Source: Paraliobacillus salinarum (lineage in GTDB: Bacteria; Bacillota; Bacilli; Bacillales; Amphibacillaceae). From it: a DNA stretch of 64,000 nt. The position numbers and the translations under genes are program-made. The stretch spans positions 45,765 to 109,764 of the forward strand of contig NZ_JACEFA010000008.1 of the NCBI RefSeq assembly GCF_014083865.1. Direction: 5' to 3'. Below are positions 46,318-54,711 of the stretch, piece after piece (position 1 is the first letter of the stretch; each line of letters opens with the position of its first letter). The notes below the pieces were generated by a model. It saw only the letters and a program-made list of their open reading frames with translations. It ran no database searches and was not told the origin of the DNA.

Positions 46318-46389
46318 TTCACCTCCACTATCGTGTATGCTTCACATGATTGTTCTAACTAATAGATTCATATCTTTATGATCTATCTA

Positions 46390-46446
46390 AAAAAAGACAC
46401 CTTACACCCTATCAATCTTATGATTGGATAGAATGGAAGATGCCTT
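46390..46446 (-). terminator. Terminator between yezD and yitJ
   Basis: A long imperfect hairpin (outer AGGCATCTT with AAGGTGTCT, inner CTATCCAATC with GATTGATAG) on the minus strand is followed by seven Ts at 46390-46396. Confidence 0.65.
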
Positions 46447-46469
46447 TAGTTGTCTAATCGGCAAATCAT

Positions 46470-46655
46470 TTATTTTGTCTGTAGTTTCCGCTCTCTTTTG
46501 GACACATGTTCCGTTTGTTTTGGGAACCGCCTTTTCTCCGTTGAATCAATTTGCGTAATACTTCCATCATGGACAGTAAGAACAATGGACCCAAAATCAA
46601 TCTTTTGCAACGTTTGAGTTAAATAGTCTAGCTTCTCTTGATCAAGCTTACTCAT
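46470..46655 (-). CDS. YezD family small protein (DUF2292)
   Basis: The 61-residue protein reads MSKLDQEKLDYLTQTLQKID with GSIVLTVHDGSITQIDSTEK and a basic tail. This matches the YezD/DUF2292 family, often found in sulfur and methionine operons. It is the first gene behind the SAM-I riboswitch. The function is unknown. Confidence 0.85.
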   Translation of the reverse strand: MSKLDQEKLDYLTQTLQKIDFGSIVLTVHDGSITQIDSTEKRRFPKQTEHVSKRERKLQTK

Positions 46656-46756
46656 TTCTCATCTCCCCTTTTTAAAATTTTAAGTACAAGTTTTACATGT
46701 TTATTAACTTGCAAAGCTTATGCCTCGAGGGATAAATGTGATCAAAAGATGCAACA

Positions 46757-46915
46757 TAAAAAGTCCTCTTCCTATAAAATATAAGAAGAGGACGGATGTA
46801 TGCATCTATATCTCTTCTTATCTATCAGGCATAAAGCTTGCTGGAATTGGCACAGTACTAAAAAAGTCTGCTGCCGAGGCTTCGTTGGGCCAGTCCCTCC
46901 ACCTCTCTGGATAAG
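46757..46915 (-). promoter_or_regulatory. SAM-I (S-box) riboswitch with terminator
   Basis: On the minus strand the leader begins CTTATCCAGAGAGGTGGAGG (46896-46915), continues with GACTGGCCC...GAAGCC..GGCAGC and GTGCCAATTCC, and ends with GATAAG (46817-46822), closing P1. A terminator stem GTCCTCTT/AAGAGGAC with a T run follows at 46757-46793. SAM binding should stop transcription. Confidence 0.95.
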
Positions 46916-46946
46916 AAAATTCAGTTTTACTTAAATTGTAAACATT

Positions 46947-46975
46947 ACTTTACACTTTAATTTATGGATTGTCAA
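46947..46975 (-). promoter_or_regulatory. Sigma-A promoter of the SAM-I leader
   Basis: On the minus strand, TTGACA (46970-46975), 17 bases, TAAAGT (46947-46952), about 30 bases before the riboswitch P1. Confidence 0.75.
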
Positions 46976-47103
46976 CTAGAAAACGTAATTATTTTTTAAA
47001 AAAATTAAATTATTCTGTTAAATTATTAATTTATTGTATATTTAAATTATTTCTTGCTTAATGATCTTTTCTTGACTATTAGAAAATCTTCTCGCATAGA
47101 AGG

Positions 47104-47583
47104 TTAATCCCAAATCATTGGTCGTTCAATATCCATTGTTCTCATATAATTTAACAATTGGCCCGTATGAACTGATTCATGATAAGCAATACGCAATAAC
47201 ATGCTTCCTAAATTTTTTTTATAGCCCCCAGCTTCCAATAAATCTATTTCTATATTGTCTAAATCCTCCGTTGAAATTGTTTTAATATATGCTAAGAATT
47301 CATTACGATACGATTGAGCGAATTCAAGTTCATCATCTACTGATATGAATTCTTTATTCTCAAAAGGATTAAACAAATCAACTAGAGCATGACCACCTTT
47401 ACCGAGTAGCACTTGATGAAAGAGAAACTCAGCTTGTAATAAATGTCTAATTATTTCAGCACAAGTAAGAGCATTTTCATCAGGTTTCCAATTTAACATT
47501 TCTTCAGGTATCGATTTCCATATTCTTATACTTCTACTTCTAATTTCCTCAAACTGCAAGATGAATATATCGTTAGCATGCAT
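47104..47583 (-). CDS. DinB family protein
   Basis: The 159-residue four-helix-bundle protein has the three-histidine metal site spread over EIIRHLLQAEFLFH, RIAYHESVHTGQLL. DinB-like proteins include thiol-dependent transferases and DNA-damage-induced genes; the activity is unknown here. ATG at 47583 follows GGAGG by about 8 bases; the ATG two codons earlier is too close. Confidence 0.82.
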   Translation of the reverse strand: MHANDIFILQFEEIRSRSIRIWKSIPEEMLNWKPDENALTCAEIIRHLLQAEFLFHQVLLGKGGHALVDLFNPFENKEFISVDDELEFAQSYRNEFLAYIKTISTEDLDNIEIDLLEAGGYKKNLGSMLLRIAYHESVHTGQLLNYMRTMDIERPMIWD

Positions 47584-47706
47584 TAACATCTCCTCCTAAT
47601 TTTTTATCATACTCTGCCTAATTCAACTTAATTTTTGATTTCGTTTTCAGTATAGCATGATAATACATAGAGAAATATCTACTTAACATAATAAAATAAG
47701 TTTAAT

Positions 47707-47731
47707 AAAAGACTTAGATAATAGTCTTTTA
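47707..47731. terminator. Small hairpin upstream of the N-hydroxylase gene
   Basis: AAAGACT and AGTCTTT around TAGATAAT form a hairpin with a T-rich side. It lies in the 380-base gap between the DinB and N-hydroxylase genes, which otherwise holds only the inverted repeat at 47919. It is a weak terminator candidate. Confidence 0.35.
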
Positions 47732-47918
47732 AAAACAAATCAACTAAGTCGAAAACATCTAAAATCACTTATTAACATCATTGAACTTTTTTTCGTGATG
47801 GAAGACTAAAAATATATTAACTTTATTACAAATTTCGCTAACTTACTCCTTTCTATTTTGTTCATTTGAATAAACATGAGATTTATCCGGTATAAATGAT
47901 GTCTGGTTTAAATAAAAC

Positions 47919-47935
47919 TGTTATTGGGAATAACA
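47919..47935. promoter_or_regulatory. Inverted repeat (possible operator) before the N-hydroxylase gene
   Basis: TGTTATT-GGG-AATAACA is a perfect 7-bp palindrome 30 bases before the start at 47965. It is not a Fur box. The regulator is unknown. Confidence 0.4.
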
Positions 47936-47964
47936 TAACATCTTAATAAAGGTAGGCGGTAACA

Positions 47965-49266
47965 TTGAGTGAAGCAATAATGTATGATTTTATCGGCATA
48001 GGAATTGGACCATTTAATCTAAGCTTAGCGGCTTTAACTGAGGATATGAGTGATTTGAACGGAATTTTTTTTGATCAATCGGAAACATTTCAGTGGCATC
48101 CAGGTTTATTAATTGAAGGGACAGATTTACAGGTTCCATTTATTGCAGACCTTGTCTCTTTCGCTGATCCAACCAATCGGTTCAGTTACTTGAACTATTT
48201 ACATATAAATAAACGATTAAATCATTTTTATTTTTTAAATAAAATGTCAGTTCCCAGAAAAGAATATAATGATTATCTACAATGGGTAGCAAGCCAAATT
48301 ACACAGCTTCATTTTGGCAAAGAAGTCATTGATGTTATTGATGAGAACAATCACTATAAAGTAATTGTTCGTGATATCTCAACACAAATTGATGAAGAAT
48401 ATTTGGCCAAGCATATTGTCATGGCTACTGGAGGAACACCACTTATCCTTGATAATATGGCAAATTATCCACAAGAGGATATTTTACATGCTAGTAACTA
48501 TTTATATAAAAAAGAGAAAATAATCGATGCAGATCATATTACCATTGTTGGTTCTGGTCAAAGTGCAGCTGAGATTTTTCATGATTTACTAGATGAACGA
48601 AAAAATAAGGAGTTTCACCTTTCGTGGATCACACGTTCAGAAGGAATCTTTCAGCTTGAATCTGCAAAATTAGGACAAGAATTTTTTTCGCTAGATTACG
48701 TAGATTACTTTCATCATTTGCCAATAGAGAAGAGAAAAGATGCCTTAAACACACTTGGTCCGTTACGAAATGGTGTTGACTATGATACGTTAATTGGCAT
48801 ATATAAGCTATTATATCATTACTCTATTGGAGGTGAAGATCCACAGATTTTCATTCAACCTTTAACAGAAGTGAAAAGTTTAGAAGAAACAACAGACGGT
48901 TATTTTTTAGAGTGCCATCAATGGCAAGCTGAAAAAAGTTTTCAACTTAAAACAGAAAAAGTAATTTTTGCTACTGGATACAAGCCAAATATACCAGATT
49001 GGTTTGAGAAACGATTTCACGGTAAGATTGAATGGGAAGATAAGCATCTATTTAAAGTTTCAAGGAATTATGCCCTTTCATTCAAAGACCAGCGTAAGCA
49101 CCGTTTTTACGTTGCTACTAATTTGGAACACTCTCATGGAACAGCCGCTACGAATTTAGGACTAGCAGTGCAACGAAATATGGAAATAATTAATGATTTG
49201 ACAAATGAACAACGATTTGACCTATCAGGCTCATTTATCTTTCAGAACTTCATTCCGTCTAACTAA
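47965..49266 (+). CDS. L-lysine/L-ornithine N-monooxygenase (SidA/IucD/PvdA type)
   Basis: The 433-residue flavoprotein has the FAD motif GIGIGPFNLSLAAL (about 11), an NADPH-binding ITIVGSGQSAAEIFHDL (about 193), and FATGYKPNIPDW (about 330). Such enzymes hydroxylate the side-chain amine of lysine or ornithine, the first step in hydroxamate siderophores. TTG at 47965 follows AGGCGG; an ATG at 47980 is an alternative. No siderophore synthetase is nearby. The product is cytoplasmic. Confidence 0.88.
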   Translation: MSEAIMYDFIGIGIGPFNLSLAALTEDMSDLNGIFFDQSETFQWHPGLLIEGTDLQVPFIADLVSFADPTNRFSYLNYLHINKRLNHFYFLNKMSVPRKEYNDYLQWVASQITQLHFGKEVIDVIDENNHYKVIVRDISTQIDEEYLAKHIVMATGGTPLILDNMANYPQEDILHASNYLYKKEKIIDADHITIVGSGQSAAEIFHDLLDERKNKEFHLSWITRSEGIFQLESAKLGQEFFSLDYVDYFHHLPIEKRKDALNTLGPLRNGVDYDTLIGIYKLLYHYSIGGEDPQIFIQPLTEVKSLEETTDGYFLECHQWQAEKSFQLKTEKVIFATGYKPNIPDWFEKRFHGKIEWEDKHLFKVSRNYALSFKDQRKHRFYVATNLEHSHGTAATNLGLAVQRNMEIINDLTNEQRFDLSGSFIFQNFIPSN

Positions 49267-49267
49267 A

Positions 49268-49309
49268 AAGTTATCTCATCTAACCAATTTCGGTAAGATG
49301 AGATAACTT
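49268..49309. terminator. Bidirectional terminator after the N-hydroxylase gene
   Basis: AAGTTATCTCATC and GATGAGATAACTT form a 13-bp perfect stem, with T-rich flanks, between two convergent genes. Confidence 0.88.
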
Positions 49310-49325
49310 CTTTTACTTAACTAGT

Positions 49326-49976
49326 CTATAAATCCTCGACTGCATCTTTAATTGATTTATTTCCAGTTACTATCTGAAATCCTTTTCGAATTGTTTTTTC
49401 ATTTTGTAATGCTTCCAAAATAACTTCCGCAACGTCTTCTCTCGGAATCTCACCGCGTTCTACTTTTTCTCCTAATTCTACCTTACCTAACCCCTTGTCA
49501 TTGGTTAACCGACCAGGGTGGATAATGGTATATGCAAGATCTGTTCGCTTCAACCATTCATCCGCGTAATGCTTCGCAACAACATACGGAGAAAAAGAAG
49601 GTGGGGATGATTGAATTGCTTCGCGTGTTGTATCAAATGAACTTACCATCACAAATCGGTTTACACCGGCACGTTTTGTCGCTTCTATCGTTTTCACGGC
49701 ACCATCCAAATCGATCAAAATTGTTTTATCCTTACCTGTATTCGGTCCGGATCCCGCAGTAAATACGACTGCATCAACATCTTTTGCAGCTTCTTCAATT
49801 TTTTCGATACCATCTTCTAAGTCAACAAGCACTGACTCAGCTCCTAGCTCTTTAAAATAACTCGCTTGCTCCTGTTTACGAATCATTGCTTTTGCTTGCA
49901 AGCCATCCGTATCTTGTATTTTTGCAACGAGATGTTTCCCTATTTGTCCATTAGCTCCCACAACTAAAATTTTCAT
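49326..49976 (-). CDS. NAD(P)-binding atypical short-chain dehydrogenase (YhfK-like)
   Basis: The 216-residue protein has the GANGQIGKHL nucleotide-binding loop and NRFVMVSSFD, with YVVAKHYADEW as the YxxxK motif. It belongs to the NAD(P)-binding SDR_a5 type often annotated as a reductase or NmrA-like. ATG at 49976 follows AAAGGAT by 7 bases. It has its own terminator at 49268. Confidence 0.8.
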   Translation of the reverse strand: MKILVVGANGQIGKHLVAKIQDTDGLQAKAMIRKQEQASYFKELGAESVLVDLEDGIEKIEEAAKDVDAVVFTAGSGPNTGKDKTILIDLDGAVKTIEATKRAGVNRFVMVSSFDTTREAIQSSPPSFSPYVVAKHYADEWLKRTDLAYTIIHPGRLTNDKGLGKVELGEKVERGEIPREDVAEVILEALQNEKTIRKGFQIVTGNKSIKDAVEDL

Positions 49977-50188
49977 TCTATTCATCCTTTCTTTATTCTA
50001 ATCATCTAATAATATTACAAAATTTCAAATGACGCTTACTCTATCGTATACCTCATATGATTCTAAATAAAACATATGAAAAGACTAACATAAATTATTT
50101 AAGTAAGCGTATTCTTTATTGTAAAGCCTTATTTTCTTGGATTAATAGATTAATTAGAAACATGCTCAATTATTCGCAAGCATATTAC

Positions 50189-50246
50189 TTTAACAATAAC
50201 TGAATAGAGGTTACACTGTATTTGATTGATTGACTAATTAATCAAT
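50189..50246 (+). promoter_or_regulatory. Promoter with inverted-repeat operator before the SDR pair
   Basis: TTTAAC (50189-50194), 17 bases, TACACT (50212-50217), then ATTGATT-N8-AATCAAT (50225-50246) straddling the expected start point. This layout suits a TetR-like repressor, but none is nearby. Confidence 0.4.
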
Positions 50247-50276
50247 AACTAATTTTAGACTATTGGGGGTATTCAC

Positions 50277-51032
50277 ATGGCAAGGTTAGATAACAAAGTA
50301 GTCATTATCACTGGAGGGGCTGGCGGTATTGGCAGTGGTATGGCTAAAGCTATGGTAAAAGAAGGCGCAGTCGTTACAATTGTAGATGTAAACGAAGAGA
50401 CAGGTAAGGCAATGGAAAAAGAGTTACAAGTTCATTCTCCTAAATCTATGTTTCTACAAGCTGATTTAATGGATCGAGATAACTTAAAAAATATTATTAC
50501 TACAGTAGTAGATAAATTTGGAAAGCTAGATGTGCTTGTTAATAATGCACACGCTTCCAAACAAGCAAATTTTGAGGACACAACACAAGATGAATTGGAT
50601 TTATCTTTTAATACTGGATTCTATCCAACTTTCTACTTAATGCAAGCAGCTTTTCCATACTTAAAGGAATCTAAAGGTAACGTGATTAACTTTGCATCTG
50701 GTGCAGGATTAGCAGGTCATGCTACACAGGCTTCTTATGCCGCTGCAAAAGAAGCGATTCGCGGTATTTCACGTGTAGCTGCTAACGAATGGGGCAAATT
50801 TGGCATAAACGTAAACATGATTAGTCCTATCGCTTATTCACCTGGGGTTGAAGCTTGGTCTAAGGCGCAACCAGAATACTATGAAAAGGTGAAAAACCAA
50901 ATTCCATTAGGTCGTTTTGGTGATGTTGAAAAAGATATTGGTAGCGTAGCCGTATTCCTTGCATCTGAAGACTCTCAATATATGACTGGTCAAACGCTAA
51001 TGAGTGATGGCGGATCAATTATGCTTCGATAG
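50277..51032 (+). CDS. Short-chain dehydrogenase/reductase (first of pair)
   Basis: The 251-residue classical SDR has the TGGAGGIGSGMA cofactor loop, the NNAH motif, and the Ser-Tyr-Lys triad in NFASGAGLAGH...SYAAAKEAIRG. Asp38 in IVDVNEE suggests NAD+ preference. ATG at 50277 follows GGGGG. It is the first gene of a two-gene unit; the substrate is unknown. It resembles glucose or steroid dehydrogenase-type SDRs. Confidence 0.85.
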   Translation: MARLDNKVVIITGGAGGIGSGMAKAMVKEGAVVTIVDVNEETGKAMEKELQVHSPKSMFLQADLMDRDNLKNIITTVVDKFGKLDVLVNNAHASKQANFEDTTQDELDLSFNTGFYPTFYLMQAAFPYLKESKGNVINFASGAGLAGHATQASYAAAKEAIRGISRVAANEWGKFGINVNMISPIAYSPGVEAWSKAQPEYYEKVKNQIPLGRFGDVEKDIGSVAVFLASEDSQYMTGQTLMSDGGSIMLR

Positions 51033-51103
51033 GTTTTACGTATTCTAATTGTGGTAATGTCATGTATAGTACATGAATTTTATAAATAATGGAGGGGTTT
51101 ATT

Positions 51104-51838
51104 ATGGGAAGACTAACAAACAAAGTTGCAATTATTACTGGTGCTGCACGCGGAATGGGAGCTTCACACGCACAATTATTTGTAGAAGAAGGTGCAAAAG
51201 TTGTGATTGCTGACATCCTTGAAAAAGAAGGAGAGCAATTAGCAAATGAACTTGGAGATAATGCGGCATTTGTTAAACTTGATGTCACAAACAAAGAGAA
51301 CTGGGAAGAAGCTGTTGCTTTTGCTGAAAAAACTTTTGGTCCAGTAAATGTATTAGTAAATAACGCAGGTATCACAATGACTAAGTCCATCGAAGACATC
51401 ACTGAACAAGAGTATAGAAAAATCGTGGACATTAACCAAGTTTCCGTGTTATTAGGCATGAAGGCTGCTCTTCCATCTATGAAAAAAGCAGAAGGTGGCT
51501 CTATTGTTAACATTTCATCTATTAACGGACTTGTTGGTGGTGCAGTAGGATATACTGATACAAAATTTGCTGTAAGAGGAATGTCAAAAGCGGCTGCATT
51601 AAGTTTGGCTCAATACAATATTCGAGTAAACTCTGTGCACCCAGGTGTAATTGAAACACCAATGATTGTTCAAGAAGATGCAAAGGATGCTGTAGAGGAA
51701 TTTGCTAAGTACATTCCAAATAAACGTGTAGCTAAGCCAAAAGAAGTTTCTAACCTTGTTCTTTACTTAGCTTCTGATGATTCTAGCTATAGCACTGGAG
51801 CAGAATTTGTTGTTGATGGCGGACTTACAGCTCAATAA
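51104..51838 (+). CDS. Short-chain dehydrogenase/reductase (second of pair)
   Basis: The 244-residue classical SDR has the TGAARGMGASHA loop, NNAG and the triad in NISSINGLVGGAVGYTDTKFAVRG. Asp37 in IADILEK points to NAD+ use. ATG at 51104 follows GGAGGGG; the longer frame from 51089 lacks support. The gap to the first SDR is 71 bases. It has GGAV-type similarity to 3-oxoacyl or cyclohexanol dehydrogenases; the exact substrate is unknown. Confidence 0.85.
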   Translation: MGRLTNKVAIITGAARGMGASHAQLFVEEGAKVVIADILEKEGEQLANELGDNAAFVKLDVTNKENWEEAVAFAEKTFGPVNVLVNNAGITMTKSIEDITEQEYRKIVDINQVSVLLGMKAALPSMKKAEGGSIVNISSINGLVGGAVGYTDTKFAVRGMSKAAALSLAQYNIRVNSVHPGVIETPMIVQEDAKDAVEEFAKYIPNKRVAKPKEVSNLVLYLASDDSSYSTGAEFVVDGGLTAQ

Positions 51839-51888
51839 GGTGAATTAAAAAAACGGCTGTTACATTCCTTTTTGGTTGTACAATATAT

Positions 51889-51921
51889 GACGTTGGTGAG
51901 TAAAAAAAACTCACGAACGTC
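51889..51921 (+). terminator. Hairpin terminator near the left end of the IS
   Basis: GACGTTGGTGAGT and ACTCACGAACGTC (12 of 13 paired) with a 7-base A loop, followed by ATTTTTAAAT. It could end transcripts entering from the upstream SDR gene. Confidence 0.7.
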
Positions 51922-52004
51922 ATTTTTAAATTCATGTTTTAAGAGATGATGTGATTATCATTTGAACATTTATAAAAGAAGGGGAATAATGCTCGTTCCG
52001 CTGC

Positions 52005-52116
52005 GGAAATAGGCTTGGTTTCCGCGGGCACGGCCTCAGCTAACTTGGTAAAGAAGATCACTTTACCAAGTGGATCTTCAGCTCGCGCTGTTCCCGCAGG
52101 AGTCGCGCCTATTTCC
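52005..52116. repeat. GC-rich palindromic element (about 112 bp, possibly longer)
   Basis: Nested inverted repeats GGAAATAGGC/GCCTATTTCC (52005-52014 with 52107-52116) and ACTTGGTAAAG/CTTTACCAAGT surround a loop. The composition is GC-rich against AT-rich neighbours. It lies between the IS left end and the transposase. It looks like an independent repeat element; no gene is seen. Confidence 0.7.
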
Positions 52117-52193
52117 TACGCTCTGCGCCTCTCAATCCTAGATGTTTGCTATGAGAATGCCGTTATCGCATAAATGTCTTTTAAAAATAGAAA

Positions 52194-52257
52194 ACAAGTG
52201 AGTTTCCCTGTAGAATAAAAGTCGACGAAAACCAATCCTAGGAGGGAACTCACTTGT
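52194..52257 (+). promoter_or_regulatory. Hairpin masking the transposase ribosome site and start
   Basis: ACAAGTGAGTTTCCC (52194-52208) pairs with GGGAACTCACTTGT (52244-52257), which contains the TTG start (52254) and part of the GGAGGG site. RNA read through from outside the element would fold and hide the start. Confidence 0.65.
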
Positions 52258-53588
52258 CTATTACAAACTTTACAAGAAAACTGTTAGATATTCAAGATAA
52301 AAATATTCATATCGACAGTGAAGGCATCACGATTGAGGAATATAAAGGTCGTACCTATAAGTTTATTCATGCTACATTAACATATGAAGCGACACATTGT
52401 CCGCATTGTCATATAAAAAAAGAAGGTACTTCTATCTATAAAAACGGTACCCAAACATCACGAATTACCATACCTACAATCGGTGTTCACCCGGTTTACT
52501 TACTATTGAAAAAACAACGATTCATGTGTAAGCCTTGTGCTCGTAGCTTTACAGCGAAAACATCAATTGTAAAACGGCATTGTTTCATTTCATCAAACAC
52601 AAAAGCACAGATTTTAGTTAAAACAGCAGAAGCACAATCAATTAAAAGTATCTCTAGGGACTGTGGTGTATCTGATGCTACGGTGCAACGTATCTTGAAT
52701 GATGGAGCGAAAGCTTTTAAGCCGTATCACAAAACCTTACCAAGTCATCTTTCGTTTGATGAATTTAAATATGCCAAAAGCCAGATGGCTTTTGAATATA
52801 TTAACGCTGAAACGGGTGCTATCTTAGATATTCTAGATAGACGTGATAGCCGAACCATAAAAAATCATTTTATCACCCACTATAGTTTAAAGAATAGAAA
52901 ACAGGTTAAAACCATTACGATTGATATGAACGCTGGCTACGTCACTGTCATCAAAGAGCTATTTCCTCATGCGGAAATTATCATTGATCGATTCCATCTC
53001 GTTCAACTTATTTCTAGATCAATGAATAAAACACGTGTGACTATGATGAATCGGTTTAAAACGTCTAATGGAGAAGATCTGAAAAAATATCGGCGATTGA
53101 AAGCCTATTGGAAACTGTTACTTAAAAAAGAAAATGAACTATCTTATACGAGTTATAAGTATTATCGTTTGTTTGGCCAACGTATAGAAGCATCTATTGT
53201 ACAAGAGATATTAGCTTACGATTCCCGTCTACGACGGAATTACCAGCTTTATCAAAGCTTATTACGTGCCATGAACCAGAAAAATTATGTTGCATTAGAG
53301 AATATTTTGAGCCAACCCTGTCACCAAGACATTTCCACGTATCTCAGAACAAGTATTCAAACGCTCAGAAAACATTTGCCTTATATGAAAAACAGTTTTT
53401 ACTATACCTATAACAACGGTCGTATGGAAGGAATAAACAATAAAATCAAAGTATTAAACCGTGTGGCATATGGGTATCGTAATTTCACAAATTACAAAAA
53501 CCGAATACTGGTACACTTTCAATTAAAACCAGTAGAACGAACAACGAATAAACGAATGAAAAATAAAACACGTCCTAAAGCAGCTTAA
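52254..53588 (+). CDS. ISL3-family transposase
   Basis: The 444-residue DDE transposase has an N-terminal zinc-binding domain (CPHC, CKPC), a helix-turn-helix (SISRDCGVSDATVQRIL) and the DDE core with LSFDEFKY, TIDMNAGY, IIIDRFHLVQL and NGRMEGINNKIK (final Glu). The start is TTG at 52254 after GGAGGG. It appears intact, so the element may still be able to move. Confidence 0.93.
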   Translation: MSITNFTRKLLDIQDKNIHIDSEGITIEEYKGRTYKFIHATLTYEATHCPHCHIKKEGTSIYKNGTQTSRITIPTIGVHPVYLLLKKQRFMCKPCARSFTAKTSIVKRHCFISSNTKAQILVKTAEAQSIKSISRDCGVSDATVQRILNDGAKAFKPYHKTLPSHLSFDEFKYAKSQMAFEYINAETGAILDILDRRDSRTIKNHFITHYSLKNRKQVKTITIDMNAGYVTVIKELFPHAEIIIDRFHLVQLISRSMNKTRVTMMNRFKTSNGEDLKKYRRLKAYWKLLLKKENELSYTSYKYYRLFGQRIEASIVQEILAYDSRLRRNYQLYQSLLRAMNQKNYVALENILSQPCHQDISTYLRTSIQTLRKHLPYMKNSFYYTYNNGRMEGINNKIKVLNRVAYGYRNFTNYKNRILVHFQLKPVERTTNKRMKNKTRPKAA

Positions 53589-53602
53589 CTGCTTCAGGAC
53601 GT
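53570..53602. terminator. Hairpin at the end of the transposase gene
   Basis: ACGTCCTAAAGCAG and CTGCTTCAGGACGT (13 of 14 paired) overlap the stop codon. No T run follows, so it is a structure rather than a classic terminator. Confidence 0.5.
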
Positions 53603-53697
53603 GAACGAATAACAATTCAGTTGACTAATCAAACTTACCAACGTTATTTGACGTAGAACCTCCTTTTTTACTGAATGTAGCAACCGTTTTTCTTTTA

Positions 53698-54627
53698 TTA
53701 AATTGACTTGATAACAATTTGATTCATGATTGTCTCAATATTATCAGGATTAATCGAACCAGTTTGTTCTTCCATTGCATTCAATATACCCATCGTAAGA
53801 CCAAACTGCATCCGTTCTTCTGTTGCCAAATTACGTCGCGTACCAGCCGCAAATCCGGCAACTACTGAATCTCCAGAGCCAACTGGGTTCACTGCATCAA
53901 TCGTTGGAATGGTTGCAGAGTATAGATCTTCATCCTTTTTGATAACCGCACCTTCTGCTCCAAGTGTTGTAACAACCCAAGGTATAGCTTTAAATAGATC
54001 CGAACGAAGCAGATCAATGATTTGTTGTCGATTCACTACCTCTTCATTTGCTATTTCTGCTAATTCCTCTTGATTTGGTTTGATCAAATAAGGTTTCGCT
54101 CCATCAGCCAATAATTGTTGGAGTAGCTTACCGTTTGTATCTAATATTACTGGTGTATCATATTTTTCTGCTTTTTTAAGCAGTTCTAAGTAAAAATCAT
54201 AGCTAAGCCCTTTTGGTAAGCTACCAGAAATAGTAACAACATCCGCTTGTTGAACATATTCATCAAATACGGAAAGAAACTTGCTTGCTTCTCCCTTTTG
54301 AATCGCAGGTCCTTTTTCAAGAATTTCTGTCTGTTTTCCATCATGCAAAATCGCGATACAGTTTCGTGTTTCTTGATCGATCGTAATGAATTTATCCTGA
54401 ATTTCAATGTTGGTTATCTCTTTTCTAATAAAATCACCTAATGCGCCACCTAGAAATCCTGTTGCCATTACTTGTTCATCAAGCTGACGTAGTACTCTGC
54501 TCACATTAAGACCCTTACCACCAGCTGTTTTTGTAACTTGTTCCACTCGATTTACTGTATCTAAATGTAATTCAGCTAAAGGATAACTAATATCTACAGA
54601 TGGATTTAATGTAATCGTTAGAATCAT
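53698..54627 (-). CDS. Tagatose-6-phosphate kinase-type PfkB kinase (LacC/FruK family)
   Basis: The 309-residue kinase has the substrate-binding AGGKGLNVSRVL, ISGSLPKGL, and the C-terminal anion hole VNPVGSGDSVVAGFA. Length and motifs match LacC/FruK. ATG at 54627 follows GGGAGGT. Context (aldolase, AgaS, NagA) favours tagatose-6-phosphate as substrate over fructose-1-phosphate. It is the last gene of the amino-sugar unit, separated from the aldolase gene by a hairpin. Confidence 0.85.
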   Translation of the reverse strand: MILTITLNPSVDISYPLAELHLDTVNRVEQVTKTAGGKGLNVSRVLRQLDEQVMATGFLGGALGDFIRKEITNIEIQDKFITIDQETRNCIAILHDGKQTEILEKGPAIQKGEASKFLSVFDEYVQQADVVTISGSLPKGLSYDFYLELLKKAEKYDTPVILDTNGKLLQQLLADGAKPYLIKPNQEELAEIANEEVVNRQQIIDLLRSDLFKAIPWVVTTLGAEGAVIKKDEDLYSATIPTIDAVNPVGSGDSVVAGFAAGTRRNLATEERMQFGLTMGILNAMEEQTGSINPDNIETIMNQIVIKSI

Positions 54628-54672
54628 GTTGGTTACCTCCCTTAAATTTTGCGTCTTACTCAAAAAAACACA

Positions 54673-54700
54673 AGTGGAGTGGGTGCTGTCCCACTCCACT
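54673..54700 (-). terminator. Intercistronic terminator/attenuator between aldolase and kinase genes
   Basis: AGTGGAGTGGG and CCCACTCCACT (11 bp, loop of 6) are followed on the minus strand by TGTGTTTTTTTG. It may reduce expression of the kinase gene. Confidence 0.65.
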
Positions 54701-54711
54701 AATACTATTTA

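Larger units (their letters stand above)
51849..53691 (+). mobile_element. ISL3-family insertion sequence, about 1.84 kb
   Basis: Imperfect terminal inverted repeats AAAAACGGCTGTTACATTC (left, 51849-51867) and its partner AAAAACGGTTGCTACATTC (right, reverse strand, 53673-53691), with 17 of 19 matching, bracket an ISL3-type transposase. Subterminal GACGTTGGTGAG and AACGTTGGTAAG also match. I see no clear 8-base target duplication, so the exact ends are approximate. Between the left end and the transposase are 385 bases with three hairpins. Confidence 0.7.

Noticed and set aside
47640..47960. Fur box before the N-hydroxylase gene
   Set aside because: No good match to GATAATGATAATCATTATC on either strand.
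51019..51513. 164-codon minus-strand ORF
   Set aside because: It is antisense to a well-supported SDR gene and has no family features.
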